The notes under the pieces are model-generated. The model saw only the letters and a list, made by a program, of their open reading frames with translations. It had not been told where the DNA came from and did no database searches. From contig NZ_CP078138.1 in the NCBI RefSeq assembly GCF_019212185.1, forward strand, positions 2,896,501-2,960,500: a DNA stretch of 64,000 bases, read 5' to 3'. The stretch comes from Pseudomonas fluorescens (GTDB lineage: Bacteria > Pseudomonadota > Gammaproteobacteria > Pseudomonadales > Pseudomonadaceae). The translations under genes were made by a program, and so were the position numbers. Positions 16,875-25,223 of the stretch are shown here, piece after piece; the stretch's first letter is position 1, and each line of letters starts with the position of its first letter.

Positions 16875-17948
16875 ATGAGCGTCTTGTTCGAGCCGGTCAC
16901 CCTGGGTGAGCTGCAACTGGCCAACCGCATTGTCATGGCGCCCATGACCCGCAGCCGGGCCCTGGCCGATGCCGTCCCCGGCAGCGACATGGTCGAGTAC
17001 TACCGCCAGCGGGCCAGCGCCGGGTTGATCGTCGCCGAAGGCACGGCGCCGTCCGCCAGTGGCCTGGGCTACTGCCGCACGCCGGCGATCTACAGTGTCG
17101 AACAGATGGCCGGCTGGCAACGGGTAACCGACGCGGTGCACGCCGAGGGCGGGAGCATTGTCCTGCAACTGATGCACGTCGGCCGCGCCGCCAGCCGCCA
17201 CAACAAACCCCAAGGTGCCGCCACCGTGGCGCCATCGGCACTGCGCGCACGGACCCAGGTGTTCAGCGACAGCCACGGCCTGGTGGACACCGACGAGCCC
17301 GAAGCCCTGACGCTGCACGCCATCAATCAGGTCATCAACGATTACCGCCAGGCCGCACTGAATGCGCGCCAGGCCGGTTTCGACGGGGTCGAACTGCACT
17401 GCACCAGTGGCTACCTGCCGATGCAGTTCATGGCCTCGGGCAGCAATCAGCGCAACGATGAATATGGCGGCGATGCCCACAGCCGGGTGCGTTTTGCCAA
17501 GGACGTGATCGAGGCCATGGCCAACGCCATCGGCGCCGGTCGCGTGGGGTTTCGCCAGTGCCCGGGCAACCCCTACAACGACATCGACGACCAGGACCCG
17601 ACCGCCACCGCCGCCGCCCTCTGTCAGGCGGTGGCGCACTTGCCTCTGGCCTACCTGCACATCATGCGCTCGCCGCTGGAAGGCCTGGATGCCTTTGCTT
17701 TGGCACGCCAGCACAGCCCGCATCAACTGATTCTGAATGACGGTTTCGACGGTCCTTCGGCCAGCGCCGCCCTCGCGTCGGGCGAGGGGGCTGCCGTGTC
17801 GTTCGGTCGTCATTTTATTGCCAACCCGGACCTGGTGGAACGTCTGCGTCGTGGCCTGGAACTGAGCCGTTTCGATCGCAAGACCCTGTACACCCCGGGC
17901 GCCGCCGGCTACTCGGACTACCCCGTCAGCCAGGAGCGTGCGCGATGA
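16875..17948 (+). CDS. Old yellow enzyme-family NADH:flavin oxidoreductase
   Basis: 357-residue FMN TIM-barrel. NRIVMAPMTRSRA near the start, QLMHVGRAA, NDEYGGDAHSRVRFAKD and SFGRHFIANPDLVERL at the end are standard OYE motifs. The substrate-activating pair, usually H-x-x-N or H-x-x-H, reads ELHCTSGYL, so the second residue is Ser. The enzyme probably reduces, or works in reverse on, an activated C=C of a 3-ketosteroid or steroid enoyl intermediate. It opens the operon running to 24861 and overlaps the CoA ligase gene by four bases. Confidence 0.87.
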   Translation: MSVLFEPVTLGELQLANRIVMAPMTRSRALADAVPGSDMVEYYRQRASAGLIVAEGTAPSASGLGYCRTPAIYSVEQMAGWQRVTDAVHAEGGSIVLQLMHVGRAASRHNKPQGAATVAPSALRARTQVFSDSHGLVDTDEPEALTLHAINQVINDYRQAALNARQAGFDGVELHCTSGYLPMQFMASGSNQRNDEYGGDAHSRVRFAKDVIEAMANAIGAGRVGFRQCPGNPYNDIDDQDPTATAAALCQAVAHLPLAYLHIMRSPLEGLDAFALARQHSPHQLILNDGFDGPSASAALASGEGAAVSFGRHFIANPDLVERLRRGLELSRFDRKTLYTPGAAGYSDYPVSQERAR

Positions 17949-19798
17949 ACCAGCAGCAATTACCCAGCGGTCTGGTGAGTCACCCGGTGCCACGTGAGCA
18001 GACCCAGGCCTTGCTCGACCAACGTTCGGCCGCTGCCGGGCTGATCAAGCCCCGCGACCTCTACACCCTGGCCGATCGCCTCGAGCAACAGGCCCTGGAG
18101 CAGGGCGAGCGGCCCTTGCTGATCTACGGCGAACAGATCCTGAGCTACGCCGAGGTCGATGCGCGGGCCAACCAGATGGCCCACACCTTCTACGCCAACG
18201 GCCTGCGCGCCGGCGATGTCTGCGCCCTGGCCATGGAGAACCGCCCGGCGTTTTTCTGCAGCTGGTTCGGCCTGGTCAAGCTCGGGGTGGTGGTGGCGTT
18301 CATCAACACCCAGGTCAGCGGCAAGCCGTTGCTGCATGCACTGCAGACCACCGAGGCCAAGGCCTTGCTGGTGGGCGAGGAATGCCTGGCCAATATCCAG
18401 GCCACCGAAGGCATGCCGGAGCTGCCGTGCTGGTTGATCCGCGATGCCGAGAACCCCTGGAGCGGCGCCTTGCCCAAAGGCGTCGACGGACATTTCGACA
18501 CGCGTCTCGCGCAAGCCCCGCGCAGCGCATTCCCACGCGATATTCGTGCGCACATCGAAGCGCAGACGCCGACCCTGCTAATTTTTACCTCTGGCACCAC
18601 CGGCCTGCCCAAGGCTGCGCGCTACAGCCACATGCGCTGGATGTCCTCGGGCGACGTCATGCACGTCACCCTCAACGTCACCCGGGACGACGTGTTCTAT
18701 TGCTGCCTGCCGCTGTATCACGGCGCCGCCGCCACCTCGGTGACCTCTACCGCCCTGCGCGCCGGCGCGGCGATTGTGGTGCGCCGCAAGTTCAGCGTGC
18801 GTGAATTCTGGATCGACGTAGCGCGCTATCGCATCAGCATCTTCCAGTACATCGGCGAGATTTGCCGCTACCTGCTCAACCAGCCGGTTCGCGACGGTGA
18901 GCGCGAGCACAGCCTGCGCTGCATGCTCGGCGCCGGGCTCGCGCCGGACACCTGGCAGCGCTGGCTGGAGCGCTTTGGGCCGATCCAGGTATTCGAAGGC
19001 TGGGGCGCCACCGAAGCGAATGCTGCGGTGATCAACGTCGACAACTACTTCGGTTCCTGCGGACGGGTGCCGGACTGGAACAAGACCAACCTGCGCCTGG
19101 TGCGCTACGACGTCGAGAACGACTGCCACCCACGGGACGAGCACGGCTTCTACCAGGTCTGCAAGGTCGGCGAGGTCGGCGAAGCCATGGGCTTTATCGT
19201 TGATCATCCGGAGATCGGTGGCGGGCGTTTCGAGGGTTACACCTCCAGCGAAGCCACTGAAAGCAAGATCCGCCGCAACGTGTTCCGCGACGGTGATGCC
19301 TACTGGAGTTCCGGCGATCTGCTGCGCGAGGACGCCGAGGGCTATTGCTATTTCGTCGACCGCATCGGCGACACCTACCGCTGGAAAAGCGAGAACGTCT
19401 CGACCCAGGAAGTCGCCGACGGCCTCGGCGATCTGTCGGGTCTGGAGCTGATCAACGTCTATGGCGTGCAGGTGCCGGGCCAGGAAGGGCGTGCCGGCAT
19501 GGCCGCGGTGCTGATGCAGACCGGCTGTGATTTCGATCCGGCGGCGCTGTTCGAGCTGGCCGATGCACGCCTGCCGCGTTATGCCGCGCCGGTGTTCGTG
19601 CGGGTCACCCAGGCCGCCGACCTGACTGCCAGCTTCAAGCTGCGCAAGGTCGATCTGCAACGCCAGGGGTACTGCCCGCGGCGTTGTACCGATCCACTGT
19701 TCATCCGCGACGAGGCCGCGCGCAGCTACGTGCCTTATTCGCCAGAAGCCTTGGCCCGCGCCGGCCTCGCGCCCTTCGCGGTGACCGGCAATGACTGA
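17945..19798 (+). CDS. FATP/very-long-chain-type acyl-CoA synthetase, candidate steroid (bile acid)-CoA ligase
   Basis: 617 residues. The AMP-binding loop LLIFTSGTTGLPKAAR is at about 211-226. The C-terminal region has the FATP-type DTYRWKSENVSTQEVADGL and a terminal SFKLRKVDL with the adenylation Lys. FATP-type synthetases act on bulky acids, including bile acids in vertebrates (SLC27A5), and steroid-24-oyl-CoA ligases of bacteria belong to the same broad group. Its place between an OYE and envelope genes makes the C24 (or C27) steroid acid the best guess. The start ATG overlaps the OYE stop (ATGA). Confidence 0.85.
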   Translation: MNQQQLPSGLVSHPVPREQTQALLDQRSAAAGLIKPRDLYTLADRLEQQALEQGERPLLIYGEQILSYAEVDARANQMAHTFYANGLRAGDVCALAMENRPAFFCSWFGLVKLGVVVAFINTQVSGKPLLHALQTTEAKALLVGEECLANIQATEGMPELPCWLIRDAENPWSGALPKGVDGHFDTRLAQAPRSAFPRDIRAHIEAQTPTLLIFTSGTTGLPKAARYSHMRWMSSGDVMHVTLNVTRDDVFYCCLPLYHGAAATSVTSTALRAGAAIVVRRKFSVREFWIDVARYRISIFQYIGEICRYLLNQPVRDGEREHSLRCMLGAGLAPDTWQRWLERFGPIQVFEGWGATEANAAVINVDNYFGSCGRVPDWNKTNLRLVRYDVENDCHPRDEHGFYQVCKVGEVGEAMGFIVDHPEIGGGRFEGYTSSEATESKIRRNVFRDGDAYWSSGDLLREDAEGYCYFVDRIGDTYRWKSENVSTQEVADGLGDLSGLELINVYGVQVPGQEGRAGMAAVLMQTGCDFDPAALFELADARLPRYAAPVFVRVTQAADLTASFKLRKVDLQRQGYCPRRCTDPLFIRDEAARSYVPYSPEALARAGLAPFAVTGND

Positions 19799-20876
19799 AC
19801 TCGACGCCAACGGCCATGAACTGCGCGACGGCCTGCGCTATCCCTGGGTGCAGCCGCCGGAGTCCGGCCAGGCACGTGAGGTGGCACCCGGCGTGTGGTG
19901 GTTGCGCATGCCGCTGCCGTTTCGCCTCGATCACATCAACCTCTACCTCTTGCGCCATGGCGACGGCTGGGTAGCGGTGGACACCGGGATGAACACCGAG
20001 CAGAGCCGCGAGGTCTGGGACCGGGTGCTGAGCGAAGTCTGTGGCGGCCTGCCGCTGCGGGCGGTGGTCTGCACCCACTTTCATTCCGACCATGCCGGCG
20101 TCGCCGCCTGGCTCAGTGAGCGTTTCCAGTGCCCGGTGTACATGACCGTCAGCGAGTTCCAGTCGCTGCACGTGCGCTTTCCCGCCGATCAGGCGCCGGG
20201 CTGGGACTTCCTCGATTTCTACCGCAAGGCCGGGGTCAGCGACGCGCAGAGCCGCGAGATGTTCGCGGTGATGAGTAACGCGCATTTCCTGCCAGCGCCG
20301 CTCAACCATTTCCGTCGCCTGCAAGAGGGCAGCCTGCTGCAGATCGGTGGCCGCACCTGGCAGGTGGTGATCGGTCGTGGTCATTCGCCGGAGCATGCCT
20401 GCCTGTATGCCGCCGCCGACGGCTTGCTGATTTCCGGCGACCAGGTGCTGCCGCGTATTACCTCGACCGTCGGCGTGCACGCCACCGAGCCCCTGGCCGA
20501 CCCGCTGCGCGACTGGCTGCAGTCGATCGAGCACCTGCGCAGTCTGCCCGACAGTGTGCTGGTACTGCCGGCCCACGAACGTCCGTTTTTCAATCTGCAT
20601 CAGCGCCTGGATCAACTGGAGGCCCATCACCAGGGCCACCTGGCGCAGATGCTGGCCAGCTGTGCCGAGCCGCGCACCGTGCTCGAGCTGATGGCCGTGT
20701 TGTTTCCCAGGCTGTCAGGGCGTTTCGACGAACTGATGGCCCTTGGCGAAACGTTGGCCCACGCCAACTACCTGGTGGCCGAAGGGTCGCTGCAGCGGGA
20801 AGAGGACCGGGGGCTTTATCGCTACCGGTGCGCGGTAAAGGGAGCGCGCAAGGCTTCTGCGCTCAAGGTGTTTTGA
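19791..20876 (+). CDS. Metallo-beta-lactamase-fold hydrolase
   Basis: 361 residues. The zinc motif THFHSDH gives His96, His98, Asp100 and His101; VDTGM at about 64-68 and GHSPEHACLY and LPAHERP supply further metal ligands. An extra C-terminal helical domain of about 80 residues resembles the winged-helix tail of LACTB2-like proteins. The family includes thioesterases, lactonases and sulfatases. In an operon with a CoA ligase it could hydrolyse a steroid-CoA or a lactone; the sequence does not decide. It overlaps the ligase gene by eight bases. Confidence 0.8.
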   Translation: MTELDANGHELRDGLRYPWVQPPESGQAREVAPGVWWLRMPLPFRLDHINLYLLRHGDGWVAVDTGMNTEQSREVWDRVLSEVCGGLPLRAVVCTHFHSDHAGVAAWLSERFQCPVYMTVSEFQSLHVRFPADQAPGWDFLDFYRKAGVSDAQSREMFAVMSNAHFLPAPLNHFRRLQEGSLLQIGGRTWQVVIGRGHSPEHACLYAAADGLLISGDQVLPRITSTVGVHATEPLADPLRDWLQSIEHLRSLPDSVLVLPAHERPFFNLHQRLDQLEAHHQGHLAQMLASCAEPRTVLELMAVLFPRLSGRFDELMALGETLAHANYLVAEGSLQREEDRGLYRYRCAVKGARKASALKVF

Positions 20877-20943
20877 GCCGGTTGCACGGCGCCCGTGTTG
20901 AACAGTCCAGGCAGCCACCCGGCTGCCGTTGAGGAGAGTCAGT

Positions 20944-22611
20944 GTGATCAACAACAACAAAAATAACTCCAGGGTCATGGCTTCGAGCGTGTTTCAGGTC
21001 AGCAGTCTGGCGGCGGCCATGGCGCTGGTGTCGAGCCCGGCCTGGGCCGGCGATACGATCGAATTCGACAACGGCCTGACCATGGACTGGGCAGTGACCA
21101 CCAGCTACGGCATCGGCGTGCGCACGGCCGACCAGAGTCGTCGACTGCTGTCGGTCAACGCCGACGATGGCAACCGCAACTTCGACCAGGGCGGCCTCAC
21201 CACCAACCGTGTCGGCGCCCTCGGCGAACTGATCCTGCGCAAGGACAACTACGGCGCCGTGGTGCGTGGCAGTACCTTTTACGACGACGTCTACCACCAG
21301 GAAAACGACAACGACTCGCCATCGACAGTGAACAAGACCGGGCGCAACGACGAGTTCACCAGCGACACCCGTTACTACAGCGGCGGCCGTACCCGTCTGC
21401 TCGATGCCTATGTGTTCAGCGGCTGGCGTTTCGACAACGACACCATGCTCGACGTCAAGGCCGGGCGGCATATCGAATCCTGGGGCGAGAGCCTGTACTA
21501 CCCGGGCGTCAACGGCGTGCAAAACCCTTCCGACGCGGTCAAGGCTGCGCAGCCCGGGGTCGAGGTCAAGGAAGTGCTGCTGCCGGTGGGCCAGTTCTCC
21601 GGCTCGTTCCGCCTCAATCCGCAACTGACCTTCGGCGCCTACGTCCAGTACGAATGGAAGGGCACCGAGCTGCCGCCAGTGGGAAGCTACCTGTCGAGCA
21701 GTGACGTGGTCGGTCCGGGCCGCGAGTTCATCTACGCCAACGGCCAGAAAATCGCCTATCGCGGCACCGACGATCCAAGCGACAGCGGCCAGTGGGGCGT
21801 GCAGGTGCGCTATCGCCCGGTGCAGGCTCTCGAGCTGTCGCTGTTCCACATCAACTATCACGACAAGAACCCGGCCACTGCGCTGGTCGGCTATAACCCG
21901 CTGCCGGTCGGTGGCGGCCTGCTGGCCATGGCGTCCAACGGTTATCGGATCAAGTACTTCGAAGACATCAAGCTGACCGGTATCAGCGCCTCGACCAAGC
22001 TCGGTGACGTGCAGATCGGCGGCGAATGGTCGTACCGCGACGGCGTGCCGGTGATGGTCAATACCGGCCTCGGTGCGGTGCCGGCCAAGGGCAAGGGCCA
22101 GCAGATGCAGCTGTCGGCGATGCGCATCCTCGGCGATCGGCCGTGGGCCAGCCAGACCACCCTGACCGCCGAAGTCATTCGCACGCAAGTCGACAGTGTC
22201 GAGGCGACCTCGGCGGCGCCGAACCTGCAGGGCCTGAACCTGCTGCCTTCGGTGGCCGGCCTGGTGGCGCCTTCCGATGACTACACCTTCAGCACCCCCA
22301 GTGGCTGGAAGACCAAATCCTCCAGTGCCTACACCGTCGGCGCCTCGTTCAGCTATCCGGGCGTGGCCCAAGGCTGGGACCTGGAAGTGCCGTTCAGTTT
22401 CTCCAACGTGTTCAGCGGTGCCACGCCCATGGGCGGCAGCATCGCCGGGGTCGCCGGCGACCGTCGCCTGAGCGCCGGGACCACCTTCAAGTACCTGGGC
22501 AACCTGGAGCTCGGCCTGAAGTACATCGCCTACCTCGGCGAACCGGACCCGATCAAGCGTCCCTTCGCCGACCGCGACTACGCCACCTTTTCGGCGAAAT
22601 ACAGCTTCTGA
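20944..22611 (+). CDS. DUF1302 outer-membrane beta-barrel protein
   Basis: About 555 residues. A signal peptide (hydrophobic run SSLAAAMALVSSPAWA, cleavage before GDTIEF) is followed by a beta-rich barrel with many alternating aromatic strands, and the chain ends KYSF; a terminal Phe is the outer-membrane assembly signal. DUF1302 proteins accompany DUF1329 and MMPL genes in steroid and other hydrophobic-compound clusters. A diffusion channel for steroids is inferred. The start is a GTG at 20944, eight bases after GAGGAG; a TTG at 20929 lies within the ribosome site itself. A paralogue is at 40244-41890. Confidence 0.85.
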   Translation: MINNNKNNSRVMASSVFQVSSLAAAMALVSSPAWAGDTIEFDNGLTMDWAVTTSYGIGVRTADQSRRLLSVNADDGNRNFDQGGLTTNRVGALGELILRKDNYGAVVRGSTFYDDVYHQENDNDSPSTVNKTGRNDEFTSDTRYYSGGRTRLLDAYVFSGWRFDNDTMLDVKAGRHIESWGESLYYPGVNGVQNPSDAVKAAQPGVEVKEVLLPVGQFSGSFRLNPQLTFGAYVQYEWKGTELPPVGSYLSSSDVVGPGREFIYANGQKIAYRGTDDPSDSGQWGVQVRYRPVQALELSLFHINYHDKNPATALVGYNPLPVGGGLLAMASNGYRIKYFEDIKLTGISASTKLGDVQIGGEWSYRDGVPVMVNTGLGAVPAKGKGQQMQLSAMRILGDRPWASQTTLTAEVIRTQVDSVEATSAAPNLQGLNLLPSVAGLVAPSDDYTFSTPSGWKTKSSSAYTVGASFSYPGVAQGWDLEVPFSFSNVFSGATPMGGSIAGVAGDRRLSAGTTFKYLGNLELGLKYIAYLGEPDPIKRPFADRDYATFSAKYSF

Positions 22612-22620
22612 TCGACCCTC

Positions 22621-22684
22621 GGCCCGTGCTGCGTTGACGGGCCTTCCAATTATCTTGTCATTGCCGCAGCCCGGCGCTGCGGCA
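22621..22684 (+). other. Two intercistronic hairpins
   Basis: GGCCCGT (22621-22627) pairs with ACGGGCC (22637-22643). TGCCGCAGC (22662-22670) pairs with GCTGCGGCA (22676-22684), which ends just before the next ribosome site. No long T-run; more likely transcript stabilisers or partial terminators than full stops. Confidence 0.55.
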
Positions 22685-22694
22685 GGGAGGCTCT

Positions 22695-23906
22695 ATGGGA
22701 CTCAAAGGACACGCGGCCATTGTCGGCAGCGCGCAATACAAACCGGAAAAATACGCCACCGCGCCGAAGATGTTCCATCTCGAGCAGGTCGCCGACCTCG
22801 CAGCCCAGGCCCTGCGTGATGCCGGGCTCAAGGCCTCGGACCTCGACGGGCTGGTGATCAACGGTCCGCACTTTCACGAAGCCTCGGTGTTCGTGCCGGC
22901 AATGGCCGCTGAGTACCTGGGTCTGCGGCTGAATTTTGCCGAAGTGGTGGACCTCGGTGGCTGCACTTCGGTGGGCATGGTCTGGCGCGCTGCTGCTGCG
23001 ATCGAACTGGGTCTGTGCCAGGCGGTGCTCTGTGTGATCCCGGCGCGCATGGCGCCGTTCGGTCCTGACGAGGACCCGAGCTGGATGGCCCGCTCGATGC
23101 GTTTTGGCGGGCACAGCACGGCCTTCGGCGCGCCCGAAGCGGAGTTCGACCTGCCGTACGGACATATGGGCCAGAACACGGGCTACGCGATGATCGCCCA
23201 GCGCTATGCCGCGCAGTACGCTTATGACCAGCGGGCGATGGCGAAGATTGCCGTCGACCAGCGCACCAACGCGTTGGCCAACCCCCAGGCGATGTTCTAC
23301 GGCCAGCCATTGACTATCGAGCAGGTGCTGGCGAGCAAGATGGTTGCCGACCCGCTGCACGTCCTCGAAATCGTCATGCCGGTGGCCGGTGGCGCCGCGC
23401 TGATCATCACCAGCAAGGAAGTGGCGGCGCGGGCACGCAAGCGTCCGGCCTTTATTACCGGGTTTGGCGAGCACCTGGCGTTCAAGTCGCCGTCCTATGC
23501 CGAGGACATGCTCAACACCCCAATCGGCCCGGCCTCGCGCCAGGCATTCAGCATGGCCGGGCTCAAGCCCAAGGACGTAGATGCCGCGCAGATCTACGAC
23601 TGCTACACCATCACCACCTTGCTGACCCTGGAAGATGCCGGGTTCTGCGGCAAGGGTGAGGGCATGGCGTTCGTTCGCGAGCACGACCTGACATGGCGCG
23701 GCGATTTCCCGATGAACACCCACGGCGGGCAACTGAGTTTCGGTCAGTCGGCCTCGGCCGGTGGCATGAGTCAGGTGATCGAGGCGGTGACGCAGATCGC
23801 CGGTGCCGCCGGTGAACGCCAATTGGGTCGCTGCGACAGCGTCTACGTCTCCGGTACCGGCGGCGTGATGAGCGAGCAGGGCGCATTGATTCTTCAGGGA
23901 GCATAA
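22695..23906 (+). CDS. Thiolase-fold aldolase-like protein (SCP-x/Ltp type), second set
   Basis: 403 residues of the lipid-transfer-type thiolase family. HAAIVGSAQYKPEKY at the N terminus, VDLGGCTSVGMVWRAAAAIELG at the nucleophile-elbow region, YDCYTITTLLTLEDAGFCGKG and NTHGGQLSFGQSASAGGM in the C-terminal half are diagnostic. It is distinct from the aldolase at 3626. It lies five bases before a DUF35-MaoC fusion, the usual docking partner of Ltp-type aldolases, so a second retro-aldol side-chain cleavage is likely. A true thiolase cannot be excluded because a Cys sits in GGCTS. Confidence 0.8.
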   Translation: MGLKGHAAIVGSAQYKPEKYATAPKMFHLEQVADLAAQALRDAGLKASDLDGLVINGPHFHEASVFVPAMAAEYLGLRLNFAEVVDLGGCTSVGMVWRAAAAIELGLCQAVLCVIPARMAPFGPDEDPSWMARSMRFGGHSTAFGAPEAEFDLPYGHMGQNTGYAMIAQRYAAQYAYDQRAMAKIAVDQRTNALANPQAMFYGQPLTIEQVLASKMVADPLHVLEIVMPVAGGAALIITSKEVAARARKRPAFITGFGEHLAFKSPSYAEDMLNTPIGPASRQAFSMAGLKPKDVDAAQIYDCYTITTLLTLEDAGFCGKGEGMAFVREHDLTWRGDFPMNTHGGQLSFGQSASAGGMSQVIEAVTQIAGAAGERQLGRCDSVYVSGTGGVMSEQGALILQGA

Positions 23907-23910
23907 GCAC

Positions 23911-24861
23911 ATGTCCAACAACAAACCGATGCCGGTCGCCACGCAGATTTCCGCTCCCTTCTGGGAAGGCCTGAAGGCGCGCCGCCTGTTGATCCAGCAA
24001 TGCAACGCCTGCAGCCACTGGAACTTTTACCCGCGCCGGCATTGCCCCAAGTGCCTGGAACATGACCTGGCCTGGCGCGAAGTCGACGGCACTGCGACGC
24101 TGTACAGCTACACCGTGACGCGCATCGCCACCTTGCCTGACTTCATTGATGAGATGCCGCAGAAACTGGCGGTGGTCGAATTGGCCGAAGGGGTGCGGAT
24201 CAATACCAACCTGGTCGGGCTTGAAGAGGATGAGATCAAGATTGGCATGGCGCTGCAGCCGGTGTTTGCCGAGGTGGATGCCAAGGGCAATCGCCTGCTG
24301 CGTTTTACCGGGGTGGACAAGGATGCGGCCAGCCTTGAGGGCTTGTCGGGGCAGGACCGCGAGCCGGCGCCGGTGGCGGCTGAGCAACCGGCGGCGCGGC
24401 AGATCGATTTGAATGACGGCCCGGCGTTGCAGGCGTTGGTCAGCGAGCAGTACAGCGACTGGAGCAATGTGGTGGTGGTCGATCAGGCGCTGATCGATGC
24501 GTTTGCCCAGTTGTCGGGCGATGACTACTGGATCCACACCGACCCGGAACGTGCACGCCTGCAAAGCCCGTTCGGCGGCACCATCGCCCACGGTGCCCTG
24601 GTGCAGGTGCTGCAATCGCGGATGAAGCTGGCGTTGGGTTTCGAAATCAGCGGCTTCACCACCCAGATCAATTATGGTTCCGATCGCCTGCGCTTCCCGG
24701 CGCCAGTCCCGGCCGGCTCACGCATCCACTCGCGGGCACGGGTGAAAAAAGTCGAACTGCTGCCGCGGGGTACTCAACTGACTCTGGAGTTGAATATCCA
24801 TGTGGTGGGGCAGGACAGGCCGTCGGTGATTAATGATCTGGTGATTCTGTATATCGCTTGA
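23911..24861 (+). CDS. DUF35-MaoC fusion, enoyl-CoA hydratase with aldolase-docking domain
   Basis: 316 residues, with domain order reversed compared with 1106-2074. Residues about 10-135 are DUF35, with the zinc-ribbon CNAC...CPKC and an OB-fold; about 165-316 is a full MaoC hydratase with the motif SGDDYWIHTDPERA holding the catalytic Asp and His. The preceding aldolase gene is the expected partner, so hydration and retro-aldol cleavage could happen in one complex without a separate small hydratase subunit. Last gene of the operon that begins at 16875. Confidence 0.85.
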   Translation: MSNNKPMPVATQISAPFWEGLKARRLLIQQCNACSHWNFYPRRHCPKCLEHDLAWREVDGTATLYSYTVTRIATLPDFIDEMPQKLAVVELAEGVRINTNLVGLEEDEIKIGMALQPVFAEVDAKGNRLLRFTGVDKDAASLEGLSGQDREPAPVAAEQPAARQIDLNDGPALQALVSEQYSDWSNVVVVDQALIDAFAQLSGDDYWIHTDPERARLQSPFGGTIAHGALVQVLQSRMKLALGFEISGFTTQINYGSDRLRFPAPVPAGSRIHSRARVKKVELLPRGTQLTLELNIHVVGQDRPSVINDLVILYIA

Positions 24862-25071
24862 TCCCGCAGATTTCCCCGATTCTGTGACCACCCCGCCCTC
24901 TGTAGGAGCGAGCTTGCTCCTACAGAGGATCCAGGTACACCCAGGATTCCTGATCGCCCCCAAATCCCTGTGCGAGCCAGCCTGCTGGCGATGGCGGAGT
25001 GTCTGGCACAGCGGCTGTTGAATGTACCGGCTGCAGTTCCGAACTCCGTGCCCCCCCACACGCCATTTGCA
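24862..25071. repeat. Intergenic gap with REP palindromes
   Basis: The gap to the next gene is about 360 bases (24862-25223). A 12-bp stem CTCTGTAGGAGC (24898-24909) with GCTCCTACAGAG (24916-24927) can end the upstream operon. Another REP core lies at about 24968-24997 (TGTGCGAGCCAGCCTGCTGGCG). The rest up to the operator at 25072 holds nothing recognisable. Confidence 0.7.
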
Positions 25072-25089
25072 TAAGCCATTTGGACGATG
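25072..25089 (+). promoter_or_regulatory. 18-bp steroid-regulon operator for the transporter operon
   Basis: TAAGCCATTTGGACGATG, weaker in its left half, with GACTAT at 25110-25115 as the -10-like hexamer. The first start codon is at 25224. Confidence 0.65.
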
Positions 25090-25223
25090 TGCCCCCCCGG
25101 CCTTGCGCCGACTATCGGTGCACAGGCAACGCCGCAGTGCTTGCCCTGGCGCCTGACAAGAACAAGAGGATTTGGCCCTATGACTTGCCCCCCGCACGTG
25201 TGCCCCGAACAGGAGCGTTGCCC

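Noticed and set aside
20880..20943. Search for a dyad before the first DUF1302 gene
   Set aside because: No acceptable match; the gene sits 67 bases behind the metallo-hydrolase and is most simply part of the 16875 operon.
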